From contig NZ_RQRS01000009.1 in the NCBI RefSeq assembly GCF_004335085.1, positions 1 through 64,000 of the forward strand: a stretch of DNA of 64,000 bases, read 5' to 3'. Of this stretch, positions 17,648 to 27,068 are shown piece by piece. The stretch comes from Pedobacter nototheniae. GTDB lineage: Bacteria > Bacteroidota > Bacteroidia > Sphingobacteriales > Sphingobacteriaceae. Made by a program: the position numbers and the translations under genes. How positions within the stretch are numbered: position 1 is the stretch's first letter; every line of letters begins with the position of its first letter. The notes below the pieces were generated by a model, which ran no database searches, was not told where the DNA came from, and saw only the letters and a list, made by a program, of their open reading frames with translations.

Positions 17648-19072
17648 TTAATAACCAGGGTTATTTGGTTTAATATTTGGATTAGCATCCACCTCTCTTT
17701 GAGGAATTGGATAAAGTTGTTTATTATCTGTTACGGCAATATTTGTACTTGCGTTATTGCTCAATGCGCCGCTAATTTGTGGACGTGCTATAGGCAAGCC
17801 ATTTCTGAAATTATCTGGCCATTGAAAACCTTCAAATGCAAACTCAAGATTTTTCTCTGCCAATACATTTGCTAAAGTTGGAGTTCCAGTGTATGCAGCT
17901 AAACCTCTCATAGTACGTACTGCAGATAAATCACTTGCAGGTGTAGCACCTGTTGACGTTCCTAATTTAACATTCGCTTCTGCACGAATAAAATACATTT
18001 CAGATAAACGTAAAAGCTTAGGGCTGTATAAGCCTGGTATGTTATCTTGTTTATAAAACTTAGTTGTAATATAGTTTCCAGCGGTTGCATCAACTTTAAT
18101 TACTTGTGTTTTACGAACATCAGCATCATCATAGCTATTTCTGAAAGCTGGGTTAACACGGATATCACCATAACCACCTAATTCTTTAACGTACAATTGA
18201 CCATAGTTATCTGAACCTAAATCTTGAAACTGAGATATTTTCGCAGTGAAAATTTCTTCACCCTGACCTGGGTTAGCCCAAAAAATAGTACCAGCATAAC
18301 TAGATGCAGTAGTCATTGTATACCCTGCCCCAATTACATTGGTTGCCTCAGTAATTGCTAAAGCATTGCTAGCAGCATCACCTTTATACAAGTATACACG
18401 AGCCAATAAAGCAGAAGCAGCAAATCTGGAAGCTCTAAATTTATCCGTTAAGTCTGTTGGTAGAGCTGGTTTAGCTTCAGTAAGATCCTTAATAATTTGA
18501 GCATAAACTTCGGCAACAGTATTTCTCTTAGGTTGAGTAATACTAGAAGTTAAAACGATAGGTACGCTTAAAGAACTTCCGTTACCAACGTAATATGGCT
18601 GACCAAAAACACGCGTCAAATCAAAATAAGCCATTGCTCTAACAAATTTTGCTTCAGCAATTAAACGAGCAACTTCAGTTGCATCACCATCTTTTACAAC
18701 ACTTGATCTTATAATTACATTATTTGCTCTTACAATAGCTTTGTATAAAGTATTCCAAGTTTCTGATACATCTGCATCAGCAACAGTGAAATTATATTGA
18801 TAAGCAGGTCTTAAACGGTTTGAGTTAGAAGCAGCAATAAACATATTTGAACCTCTTAACTCAAGCATAGTAGGATAGTTTCTTCCGTACCAGTTTAAAT
18901 CAGTTAATGAATTATAACAACCCATGGTAGCCGCCTGCAAAGTTTGGAAATCAGTAATGGCAGTTTCATCAAGTAATGAACCATCTGGTTGTTGATTAAG
19001 CTCTTTCTTACAAGAGCTCATGAACGCACTTCCTATAAGAAGAAAAAGTGCTACGATATATATTTTTTTCAT
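17648..19072 (-). CDS. RagB/SusD-family outer-membrane lipoprotein
   Basis: The 474-residue protein has a lipoprotein signal with lipobox SSC (Cys21). The TPR-rich N-terminal half and the C-terminal RagB/SusD features (EKNLEFAFEGFQWPDNFR, then a closing LYPIPQREVDANPNIKPNNPGY-type ending) are family hallmarks. SusD proteins cap the SusC channel and bind its ligand, often a glycan or peptide. The gene lies 21 bases downstream of the susC-like gene. No glycoside hydrolase, sulfatase or peptidase is adjacent, so the ligand is not evident. Confidence 0.95.
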   Translation of the reverse strand: MKKIYIVALFLLIGSAFMSSCKKELNQQPDGSLLDETAITDFQTLQAATMGCYNSLTDLNWYGRNYPTMLELRGSNMFIAASNSNRLRPAYQYNFTVADADVSETWNTLYKAIVRANNVIIRSSVVKDGDATEVARLIAEAKFVRAMAYFDLTRVFGQPYYVGNGSSLSVPIVLTSSITQPKRNTVAEVYAQIIKDLTEAKPALPTDLTDKFRASRFAASALLARVYLYKGDAASNALAITEATNVIGAGYTMTTASSYAGTIFWANPGQGEEIFTAKISQFQDLGSDNYGQLYVKELGGYGDIRVNPAFRNSYDDADVRKTQVIKVDATAGNYITTKFYKQDNIPGLYSPKLLRLSEMYFIRAEANVKLGTSTGATPASDLSAVRTMRGLAAYTGTPTLANVLAEKNLEFAFEGFQWPDNFRNGLPIARPQISGALSNNASTNIAVTDNKQLYPIPQREVDANPNIKPNNPGY

Positions 19073-19093
19073 GATTTTCTTATTTATAGGGCC

Positions 19094-22078
19094 TTAAAAT
19101 GTTGCATTTATACCGAAAGTATAGATTTTTCCTACTGGATATTTAAAGAACTCTGATCCTGTTGCATCAACTTCAGGATCTATACCAGTGTAACCAGTCC
19201 AAGTTAATAAGTTATCTCCTTGACCAAAGAATGTTACTTTCTTAATTCCAGTTTTACCTAAAATACTTGTTGGCAGTGAATATGAAAGTTTAACATTTTT
19301 CAAACGTAAATAATCTCCTTTTTCAAGGTATCTTGAAGAAGCAGATGATTCATTTTTATTTCCTCCAGCGATTGGTTTTGGTCTAGAAACGACATCGCCT
19401 GGCTTTTGCCAGAAATCTTCGCCTGCTTGTACAGAGTGATTAAATCCACTGTTAATATAAGCAGTATTTTCTACGTAGCTACGTGTTTGGTTATAAATTT
19501 TATTACCAGTAGCTCCGTAAAACAAGAATGATAAGTCAAATTGTTTATAGCTAATTTCGTTGGTTAAACCGAAAGTATATTTTGGTAAAGCCTGGCCAAT
19601 AATTCTACGTTCAGCTAAGTTATAATTATTTGTAGTAGTACCATCTGCTTTATACCAAAGTGGATCTCCATTTGCAGGATCAACACCAGCCCACTCTCTC
19701 ATATACCATGAACCAACAGGCAAACCAACTCTTGTAATGTTCAAACCACTTACTAAATCCTGACCGTCTTTAGTTTCGTTAACTTTGTTTTTGCTAAATG
19801 AAACGTTGAAATTAGTTTTCCATTTTACCTCTCCATCTAAATTAATTGTGTTCAACCCAAATTCAAAACCTTTATTTTGAACCTGACCTATGTTAACAGG
19901 CATTGTTGTAAATCCACTAGTTGAAGATATTGGTAAAGAAAATAACTGTTGGTTTGTTTTTTTGCTATAATAATCAGCTTCTACAGTAATTCTGTTGTTT
20001 AAAAATCCTAGTTCTAAACCTAAGTCAAAACTGCTAGTTTTTTCCCAACGTAAGTCATCATTACCTAATTGTGTTGGAACTAAACCTGGGTTATCATTAT
20101 AATTAACAGGACTCCACAAAGTATAAGACACAAAATCAAGTAATCCATTTAAATTTCCTGAAGTACCATAACTCGCACGAAGTTTAGCATTAGAAAAAAT
20201 CTTTTGATCTTTCATAAAGTCTTCACTGATAATTCTCCATGCACCACCTACAGCGTAAAAAGTTTCTGCTTTATTGTTTTTAAAGTTAGAAGCTTCATCA
20301 CGGCGTAAACTTACATTCAAGTTATATTTAGATTTGTAAGAGTAAGTAGCGTTACCAATGTAAGATAGAATTGCTTGTGTTGAAGAAGTACCACCCACAC
20401 TAACTGGTAAAATAGCAGCATTTAAAGATCTGAAACGATCGTTTGCGATAATTGATTTTCCGTTAGCATTAATACCTGCATTTTCTTTGAAAGAATACTC
20501 AAGCATTGCTAAATAAGTTAATGAATGATCCGAAGAAGGTGCGTAGCTACCAGATAATGATGTTTGAGTAGTATATAATTTGTTTTCGTTTGCCGAATCA
20601 AATAGAGAACCGTTCTGTCCTAAACCATCCGAAGTACGTGCATCTTGGTAAACTTTTTGCTTAGCACTAATCCAATCCACTGACAAGTTTTCTGATAGTT
20701 TTAACCAATCAAAGATTTTTAAATCTCCATATAAACGACCTAAAGTCCTGAAATTTTTATTGCTATTGAAGTTATACTGAGTATTGTATAAAAAGTTATC
20801 ACCTGTTAAACCATACCAGCCAGATTCTCTACCTGTATATAACGAACCATCAGCCTTGTAAGGCGATTGGATAGGAGCGGTGGCAATATAACCTAAAATT
20901 GGGCTACCATAACGACTACCATCAGCAGATGTTAAACCATCAGAATATGTTAAGTTTAAGTTTAAGCCTACAGTTAATCTATCACTTACCTTTGAATCGA
21001 TGTTAGAAAGTAAAGAATATTTTTTTAAACCTGATCCAATTAATGTTCCGTCAAGTTTGGCGATACCACTAGAAAAGTAATACTTAGTAATATCATTTCC
21101 ACCACGTGCAGAAACATCAAAATTTGACGAAGTCCCTGTTCTGAAAGCCGCGTCCATCCAGTTAAAATCACTATTGCCACCAGCAGCAGTTAAGTAATCA
21201 GGAATATCAGCTGCTGCCACGCCTGCATTAAGTAATCCAGTAGTTTCGTATTTTAGAAACTGATCAGCATTCATTAATTTAAAATCACCAAAGTTTGCTT
21301 TAGTTTTTCCATATTGAGCTCTTACATTAATTTCAGGAGCTCCTGTTTTACCTTTTTTTGTTGTAATTACAATTACCCCGTTTGCACCACGTGCACCATA
21401 TAAAGCAATTGCCGATGCATCTTTTAATACATCTAAACTTTCTATATCATTAGGGTTTAAATTTGTTAAGATATCAGTTGCAGTAACCTGAGTACCTTGG
21501 TTAAAGTCACCTCTAGCAACAACAACTCCATCAATTACATATAATGGACTGTTACCAGATGAGATAGAGTTTATACCACGAATACGAACTGACTGAACAG
21601 CACCTGGTTGACCAGAACCTGTTGTTACAACAACACCTGTTACACGACCTTTTAAAAGTTCGTTTGGATCGGCAACCGGAGTATCTTTAAATTGTTCCGC
21701 AGAAACTTTAGAGATAGCACTTGTAGCATCTTTTTTGTTTTGAACCGTATAACCAGTTACCACAACTTCATTTAAAGCTTTGGCATCAGAAACTAATACT
21801 ACATTAATTACACCAGCACCCATTACGGCTTTAGTTTGCTGTGCATAACCAATGTAAGAGAATTCTAAAATAGAAGAAGAAGAGGGTACACTGATAGTAA
21901 ATTTACCGTTCCCATCAGTACTAGTACCGATTTGCGTGCCTTTTACTTTTACATTTACACCAGGGATTGGCAGTTTGTCATCCTGTGAAGTAACCGTACC
22001 TGTGATTGTCCTGTCCTGCGCCATTGCGGTAAAAGCAATAAACATCAGAATGAACAAACTTTGTAGAAGTTTTTTCAT
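19094..22078 (-). CDS. SusC/RagA-family TonB-linked outer-membrane protein
   Basis: The 994-residue protein has a signal peptide (about 1-20), a carboxypeptidase-regulatory-like domain (about 23-100), a plug domain with the SusC signature around LNPNDIESLDVLKDASAIALYGARG (given here as LNPNDIESLDVLKDAS and AIALYGARG), and a 22-strand barrel ending in aromatic-rich strands (KYPVGKIYTFGINATF). It imports a substrate energised by TonB. It pairs with the SusD-like lipoprotein. At 994 residues it is of normal length. There is no FecR/ECF pair or hybrid two-component gene next to it, so its regulation is not visible here. Confidence 0.95.
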   Translation of the reverse strand: MKKLLQSLFILMFIAFTAMAQDRTITGTVTSQDDKLPIPGVNVKVKGTQIGTSTDGNGKFTISVPSSSSILEFSYIGYAQQTKAVMGAGVINVVLVSDAKALNEVVVTGYTVQNKKDATSAISKVSAEQFKDTPVADPNELLKGRVTGVVVTTGSGQPGAVQSVRIRGINSISSGNSPLYVIDGVVVARGDFNQGTQVTATDILTNLNPNDIESLDVLKDASAIALYGARGANGVIVITTKKGKTGAPEINVRAQYGKTKANFGDFKLMNADQFLKYETTGLLNAGVAAADIPDYLTAAGGNSDFNWMDAAFRTGTSSNFDVSARGGNDITKYYFSSGIAKLDGTLIGSGLKKYSLLSNIDSKVSDRLTVGLNLNLTYSDGLTSADGSRYGSPILGYIATAPIQSPYKADGSLYTGRESGWYGLTGDNFLYNTQYNFNSNKNFRTLGRLYGDLKIFDWLKLSENLSVDWISAKQKVYQDARTSDGLGQNGSLFDSANENKLYTTQTSLSGSYAPSSDHSLTYLAMLEYSFKENAGINANGKSIIANDRFRSLNAAILPVSVGGTSSTQAILSYIGNATYSYKSKYNLNVSLRRDEASNFKNNKAETFYAVGGAWRIISEDFMKDQKIFSNAKLRASYGTSGNLNGLLDFVSYTLWSPVNYNDNPGLVPTQLGNDDLRWEKTSSFDLGLELGFLNNRITVEADYYSKKTNQQLFSLPISSTSGFTTMPVNIGQVQNKGFEFGLNTINLDGEVKWKTNFNVSFSKNKVNETKDGQDLVSGLNITRVGLPVGSWYMREWAGVDPANGDPLWYKADGTTTNNYNLAERRIIGQALPKYTFGLTNEISYKQFDLSFLFYGATGNKIYNQTRSYVENTAYINSGFNHSVQAGEDFWQKPGDVVSRPKPIAGGNKNESSASSRYLEKGDYLRLKNVKLSYSLPTSILGKTGIKKVTFFGQGDNLLTWTGYTGIDPEVDATGSEFFKYPVGKIYTFGINATF

Positions 22079-22364
22079 TGAAATTTAAGTTAGTAGATTA
22101 ATGTTTTATTAATTAAAGAATAAATATAGGCTGTCCATTAATTTTATTAACGAAATTTAACATTTGAGAAAAATATTATGTCTTTCAAATGACACAAGAA
22201 ACGTATGATTATAGAATCATTATACCACTAATTAACCTATATCTCATTGATAGATAAATGGTAAGAATCTAAATTGGGGCCCAAGCTATTCAAATAAAAT
22301 ATTAGCCGTTTTTTCGTAACAAATTACACACACAACTGTGACATTATATTTCAAGAGGAAACAA
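22079..22364. other. Intergenic region upstream of the susC-like gene
   Basis: About 290 bases without a gene. On the minus strand a weak -7-like TATATTTA lies at 22128-22121, with no good -33 box. Further upstream the inverted pair CATTTGA (22161-22167) and TCAAATG (22185-22191) has perfect 7-bp arms and could be an operator. Nothing else is recognised. Confidence 0.35.
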
Positions 22365-22393
22365 AAAAGCCCTAACATAATGCTAGGGCTTTT
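22365..22393 (-). terminator. Intrinsic terminator
   Basis: AAAAGCCCTA (22365-22374) pairs with TAGGGCTTTT (22384-22393). It lies just past the stop of the 145-residue gene on the minus strand. Confidence 0.85.
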
Positions 22394-22397
22394 CAAT

Positions 22398-22835
22398 TTA
22401 ATAAGTTTCACTATCTGGCGGAATGCCGTAATCAATAAACTTCTTGTCTTTCTTTTTCTTGCCAAACCAACCTTTAACTGAATTAAAGATGGCTGATAAA
22501 TGTTCAGCATCTAATGATTTTCCAAGTTTACCTGATACAAGACCAACAGCGGCTTTTGTTAAAAGGCCTGAGCCCCTAAAAATCGTCTTATTCATAAACA
22601 TCGGCAGCAATAATGACATTATTGTTCCGCTGATGTTAAATTTGTCATCAACCTTAAATAGATTACTTGGGGTAGCGTATTTTTTTATAAGAGAACCTAA
22701 AGTAAATCTATTAATAAAAGCTTTGCCATCCGATTTTAGCATGCTTTGCTTTAAAGTATATTCTACTTTAAGTTCAAGTTTCTTTGCCTGAAGATCTTCC
22801 AGATTTCTGATGGTTTTATAACTTCTCATCTTCAT
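22398..22835 (-). CDS. Hypothetical protein of the YtxH/holin-X cluster
   Basis: I do not recognise a named family for this 145-residue protein. It begins with a charged helix (YKTIRNLEDLQAKKLELKVEY), has a moderately hydrophobic, glycine-containing middle region (about 60-105, SLLLPMFMNKTIF and LTKAAVGLVSGKLG), and ends in a lysine-rich stretch. It overlaps the upstream holin-X-like gene by 20 bases (14 if the second ATG is used), so both are probably made together. The cluster context suggests an envelope-associated role; this is inference. Confidence 0.7.
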   Translation of the reverse strand: MKMRSYKTIRNLEDLQAKKLELKVEYTLKQSMLKSDGKAFINRFTLGSLIKKYATPSNLFKVDDKFNISGTIMSLLLPMFMNKTIFRGSGLLTKAAVGLVSGKLGKSLDAEHLSAIFNSVKGWFGKKKKDKKFIDYGIPPDSETY

Positions 22836-23199
22836 CCTCCTCTTTATCAGCCAATTTATCGAAGTACTTTCTGATGGCTACATTGATAATGGCTTTCTCA
22901 ATATATTTATCCTTAGTAAGATAAACGATTATAGCCAGTGCAATATAAATTAAAGATACACAACCAAAACCACCGGCATAACTGTGTAAAACCGACGATA
23001 GGTATAAGGCTAGCGTTACAGAACCAAATAAAAATGCAAGGATAAAACACACAATAACTGCCGTGCTTGTAACCAAGTCTGCAAATACTTTCGAAGCTTT
23101 TTCTACAAGATACAGTCTTGTATACTCAATTCTTGCCTCTACATAGCCTTTGGCATCTTCTACCAGATCTTCAATACCTTTCTCTTTATTTTCTTGCAT
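22816..23199 (-). CDS. Holin-X/DUF1469-like membrane protein
   Basis: The 127-residue protein has an amphipathic N-terminus (VEDAKGYVEARIEYTRLYL), two membrane segments (about 40-62 and 68-90), and a charged C-terminal tail. This layout matches the Phage_holin_3_6/DUF1469 family, which in most bacteria is a chromosomal envelope protein and not a phage lysis gene. It lies between the YtxH gene and the 145-residue gene. No phage genes occur nearby, so I do not read it as prophage. Confidence 0.8.
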   Translation of the reverse strand: MQENKEKGIEDLVEDAKGYVEARIEYTRLYLVEKASKVFADLVTSTAVIVCFILAFLFGSVTLALYLSSVLHSYAGGFGCVSLIYIALAIIVYLTKDKYIEKAIINVAIRKYFDKLADKEEDEDEKL

Positions 23200-23250
23200 A
23201 GTTTAGATGTATTTAAACCGGGCAGTTATACCCGGTTTATATTTTATAGA

Positions 23251-23517
23251 TTAAGCGTGCTCTACATCATCGCTATATTCTTCTTCAACACTTCTCAATT
23301 TAGTTTTTATTGAGCTAACTACCTTATCTTTTAAGTTAGATAGGTTATTGATTTCATCAGCTGCTTTATCTTTAATAGAATCTCCTAGATCTTTTAATGA
23401 TTGGCTTAATTTATCGCGTGTTTCTTCACCTTTATCTGGCGCAAATAAGATACCTAGAGCAGCACCGGCTGCTAAACCAGCTAAAAGAGCAACTACAACT
23501 TTTGAGTTATCATTCAT
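23251..23517 (-). CDS. YtxH-domain protein
   Basis: The 88-residue protein opens with a glycine/alanine-rich membrane segment (about 8-28, VVALLAGLAAGAALGILFAP) followed by a conserved DKGEETR, the YtxH-family hallmark, and a long amphipathic helix. YtxH proteins are often part of general stress or envelope regulons; the biochemical role is unknown. It is the first small gene of the minus-strand cluster with the holin-X-like and 145-residue proteins. Confidence 0.85.
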   Translation of the reverse strand: MNDNSKVVVALLAGLAAGAALGILFAPDKGEETRDKLSQSLKDLGDSIKDKAADEINNLSNLKDKVVSSIKTKLRSVEEEYSDDVEHA

Positions 23518-23592
23518 AATAATGTATTTTAAGGGTTAACAATTCATGTACAATATACTTATTACTATATTATTTTATTGTTAAGCTATAAT

Positions 23593-24642
23593 TTATAACT
23601 CATTTAGCTCATTATTTGTTTTAATTCTTTCTAATCTTTCTGATGCCAGCGTACTGGTTTCATAAATTTTAACGAGCAATATAAAATAAGATAGTAACAG
23701 AGGACCAAAAACTAGTCCTAATATACCAAACAATGGTATACCAATAATTACGCCAATTACAGTTATTATGGGATGAATGTTACCAACTTTTTTCGCAATT
23801 ATAAATCTTAGTACGTTATCGATATTAATAATCACCACAAAACCAAAAATGAGCATTGCCCAACCTTCGAAATTATGTCCGTTAGCAATTTGCAAAATGG
23901 CAGCTGGCACAAATACCACCGGTGGGCCCAAAACTGGCACAAAAGATATAAATGTAGTAACTACGCCCCAAAATACGGCATCTTCATATCCTAGCACATA
24001 AAATGACAGGCTGACTAATGAGCCTTGCACCAAACAAATAAGCCCCTGCCCAAGTACGTTTGCATAAGTGGTATTGCGCATTTCATCTCCAAAACGTAAA
24101 GCATTCTGCTCTCTTAACGGTGCATACTTTATTAATGATCTTTCAAACTTTTTACGCTCAATAAGCATAAAGTAGAGTAAAAAATACATCACCAATAAAC
24201 TCAAAATAATATTTACTGCACTAGATATTAAAGATGGAAAAAGCTGGGTAGCCCAGTTTCCCAATCTATTTAATCCTTCCTGAATAAGATCTTGATTAAT
24301 TTTAAACGGAATTAAATGCTGAAGTTTAATCAGAATATTTTTAAAAAAAACTTCGTTGTTTCTTAATTCAGAAATTTTACTAATTACCATGCTGCTTAAG
24401 CCATAAAATGGAAGAATTATAACCACTACACTAATAGCAATTAATGTTATGGCTGCAAGTCTTCTATTCCAGTTCTTTTTTTCTGCAAGATAGATGTAAG
24501 CAGGGCGCATTATGGTGTAAAGTACAAGTGTACTCAATATTGCACTGAATATACTTTGCAAAGAATATGCAATTAATATTCCAAGTGCTATTATAATAAC
24601 TAGGTTTATATTATTGCGCTGCTTATAAGAGAATACCGACAT
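23593..24642 (-). CDS. AI-2E-family transporter
   Basis: The 349-residue protein has about eight membrane segments in the PerM/AI-2E arrangement: two hairpins at the N-terminus, a long loop, then the conserved region GYEDAVFWGVVTTFISFVPVLG and PLFGILGLVFGPLLL. Members export small metabolites or act as Na+/H+ antiporters; the autoinducer-2 link is established only for TqsA. No quorum-sensing genes are adjacent, so the substrate is unknown. It lies between the NtrC-type regulator and the YtxH cluster on the same strand. Confidence 0.9.
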   Translation of the reverse strand: MSVFSYKQRNNINLVIIIALGILIAYSLQSIFSAILSTLVLYTIMRPAYIYLAEKKNWNRRLAAITLIAISVVVIILPFYGLSSMVISKISELRNNEVFFKNILIKLQHLIPFKINQDLIQEGLNRLGNWATQLFPSLISSAVNIILSLLVMYFLLYFMLIERKKFERSLIKYAPLREQNALRFGDEMRNTTYANVLGQGLICLVQGSLVSLSFYVLGYEDAVFWGVVTTFISFVPVLGPPVVFVPAAILQIANGHNFEGWAMLIFGFVVIINIDNVLRFIIAKKVGNIHPIITVIGVIIGIPLFGILGLVFGPLLLSYFILLVKIYETSTLASERLERIKTNNELNEL

Positions 24643-24711
24643 AATTAATTTGGGATGATTTGGTATTCTTTAAAATGCTAAAACAGGTAATTTTGTTTTA
24701 TTCAAGGCTAT

Positions 24712-26124
24712 TTATTCTATGTCTTCTATTTTAATCCCTTTAATTTTATTGTAGAGTGTTTTTCTATCGATTTTTAAAATTTTAGCGGCTTTCGTTTTAT
24801 TGAAGTTAACTTCCTTAAGCACACTCAAAATAGTATCATATTCTGCTTCTTGGGCGGCATTCTTTAAATCTTTAGGTTTATCAGCAGATTTAACTTTTGT
24901 TTGAACAAGTTTTTTGTCGGCCTCATAAAACTTAGCATTATTAGCCAACTCGAGCGGCAATACATCAACCTGAATGATGTTTGTATCTGTTAATAGTGCA
25001 ACACGCCGTATTACATTTTTAAGCTCTCTAACGTTACCTGGCCAGCTATAGTTTAAAAAACAATTTTTTACACCTTCAGAAAAACCTTTAATGTTTTTAT
25101 TTAATTCCTGATTTGCTATAGCGAGAAATTTATCCGCAAAAATAAGAATATCGTTTCCGCGTTTTTTTAACGATGGCAAATGAATAGAAAATTCATTAAA
25201 GCGGTGGTATAAATCTTCTCTAAAAGTTCCTTTGAGGATATTCTCTGCCAAATTTTCGTTCGTTGCCACGATAATACGCACATCAAGATCGATTTCTTTT
25301 GTACTACCTATACGTTTAACCTTACGCTCTTGTACAGTTCTCAACAGTGTTGCCTGGATTTCATAAGACAGATTTCCAATTTCATCTAAAAATAATGTGC
25401 CACCATTTGCTTGTTCAAAGTGACCTATTTTAGTATACAATGCACCTGTAAATGAGCCTTTTTCATGACCAAAAAATTCACTTCCTGCAAGTTCTTTTGT
25501 TAAGGATCCACAATCCATAGCAACAAAAGGCTTATCTTTTCTTAAACTATTTAAGTGGATGGTTTTGGCTACAGCCTCTTTACCAGTTCCGCTTTTTCCA
25601 GTTAAAATAATACTATAGGATGTGGGGGCAATTAATTGAATTTGCTTTAATAAGTTTGCTGATACTTCACTTTTACCATCAATATATTCGGTATTGTTTA
25701 TGTATTCGGGATCGCTATTATTATTTGTTTGACTAGAACTTTTGGTTTCATTAAGTGCTCTTTGTGTTTCAAGCGCCTTGTTAATGGTATTCAGTATCTC
25801 GTCAGGATATAGTGGCTTGGTAATATAATCATAGGCACCAAGCTTAATTAGCTCTACCGCTAATTTAATATCCGAATAACCAGTTATAATAATTACACCT
25901 GTTGTTGGGTAGTTATCCTTAATTTTTATAAGAATTTCCTTGCCATCAGTATCGTCTAATCGATAGTCGCAAAGAACCAGATCGAATGTTTCTTTTGTTA
26001 AAATCTCCAACGCAGAACTACCTGTTATTGCATTGGAAACTTCAAATCCATTTCTCGCTAAAAATTTTGAAAGTAAAAGTCCAATATTTACCTCATCATC
26101 TATTATCAGTATCTTTTTTTTCAT
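24712..26124 (-). CDS. Sigma-54-dependent NtrC-type response regulator
   Basis: The 470-residue protein has a receiver domain (about 4-118) with phospho-acceptor Asp53 and acidic pair Asp9/Asp10, a sigma-54 AAA+ domain (about 150-380) with Walker A GKSGTGKE at 175-182, and a C-terminal Fis-type helix-turn-helix (about 425-465, NKTKAAKILKIDRKTLYNKI). The sigma-54 contact loop reads GSFTGA (222-227), the common variant of GAFTGA. It activates sigma-54 promoters when phosphorylated. No cognate histidine kinase is next to it. It could control the adjacent envelope cluster, but this is inference. Confidence 0.93.
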   Translation of the reverse strand: MKKKILIIDDEVNIGLLLSKFLARNGFEVSNAITGSSALEILTKETFDLVLCDYRLDDTDGKEILIKIKDNYPTTGVIIITGYSDIKLAVELIKLGAYDYITKPLYPDEILNTINKALETQRALNETKSSSQTNNNSDPEYINNTEYIDGKSEVSANLLKQIQLIAPTSYSIILTGKSGTGKEAVAKTIHLNSLRKDKPFVAMDCGSLTKELAGSEFFGHEKGSFTGALYTKIGHFEQANGGTLFLDEIGNLSYEIQATLLRTVQERKVKRIGSTKEIDLDVRIIVATNENLAENILKGTFREDLYHRFNEFSIHLPSLKKRGNDILIFADKFLAIANQELNKNIKGFSEGVKNCFLNYSWPGNVRELKNVIRRVALLTDTNIIQVDVLPLELANNAKFYEADKKLVQTKVKSADKPKDLKNAAQEAEYDTILSVLKEVNFNKTKAAKILKIDRKTLYNKIKGIKIEDIE

Positions 26125-26286
26125 TAGGAGGAGACCTTCTTTTATAATCTAAAAAGGCTTTAGTTATATAAATTACTCTATATAGGCCAAAAGTTAGCTT
26201 TTAGATTTGACTGCACATAATTACTTAAAAAAAATGGTAGTGGGAAATTTTCTCTACACAAAAAATCGAACTAATCAGACAAAAAT

Positions 26287-27066
26287 TCAATTTCCTGTAA
26301 AAACCGCCTTTCTTTTCTCTACAAAGGCAGTAACACCTTCTTTAAAATCTTCTGTCTCAAAACATTTACCAAACTCTGAAATTTCTATTTGATAGCCATC
26401 GTTTCCATTTACAGATGAAATTATAGATTTTATTGCAGCAGCAACAGCAAGTGGTGCTCTTTGTTTTATAACGTTTAAAATTTCTTCTGCTTTACCAATT
26501 AAATCTGCTTGAGGTACAACATAATTTACCAAGCCAATTTTTTCCGCGTCTATAGCGGTAATCATGTTTGCAGTGGTAATCATTTCTATTGCCTTTCCTT
26601 TTCCTACCAATTGAGTTAACCGTTGGGTGCCGCCGTAACCTGGTATTAAGCCTAAAGTTACCTCAGGCAAGCCAAGCTTAGCATTATCAGATGCGATACG
26701 CATATGGCAGGCCATTGCTAATTCTAATCCACCGCCCAGTGCAAAACCATTTATGGCTGCAATAAATGGTTTTGGAGAATTTTCTATTGCATTAAATACT
26801 GCGTTTTGTCCCCGTTGGGCTAATTCTTCACCTTGTTGCCCCGTATAATCAGAAAACTCTTTAATATCGGCACCAGCTACGAAAGCTTTTTCTCCTGCAC
26901 CGGTTAAAATTACACCTCTTACCTTATCTGTTTTACCGGCAAAAGTAATCGCTTCTGCAAGCTCAGCTAAGGTTTCTCTATTGAGTGCATTTAATGCTTT
27001 TTCACGGTTTATGGTGATGTATAAAATGCCTTCTTTAATTTCTGATAATAAATTCTGATATGCCAT
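26287..27066 (-). CDS. Enoyl-CoA hydratase/isomerase-family protein
   Basis: The 259-residue crotonase-fold protein has the oxyanion-hole segments AFVAGADIKEF and NGFALGGGLELAMACHMR, and the catalytic glutamates in LPEVTLGLIPGYGGTQRL, matching short-chain enoyl-CoA hydratases (3-hydroxybutyryl-CoA dehydratase type). It hydrates enoyl-CoA in beta-oxidation or butanoate-type pathways. It starts 2 bases after the B12-binding gene, so the two form a tight operon that suggests acyl-CoA metabolism linked to a coenzyme B12 mutase. Confidence 0.92.
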   Translation of the reverse strand: MAYQNLLSEIKEGILYITINREKALNALNRETLAELAEAITFAGKTDKVRGVILTGAGEKAFVAGADIKEFSDYTGQQGEELAQRGQNAVFNAIENSPKPFIAAINGFALGGGLELAMACHMRIASDNAKLGLPEVTLGLIPGYGGTQRLTQLVGKGKAIEMITTANMITAIDAEKIGLVNYVVPQADLIGKAEEILNVIKQRAPLAVAAAIKSIISSVNGNDGYQIEISEFGKCFETEDFKEGVTAFVEKRKAVFTGN

Positions 27067-27068
27067 AA

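Noticed and set aside
22286-22510. Small minus-strand frame overlapping the 145-residue gene
   Set aside because: It runs through the terminator at 22365-22393 and overlaps the better-supported gene.
22816-23199. Phage holin and prophage remnant
   Set aside because: The protein is of the chromosomal holin-X/DUF1469 type, and no other phage gene lies nearby.
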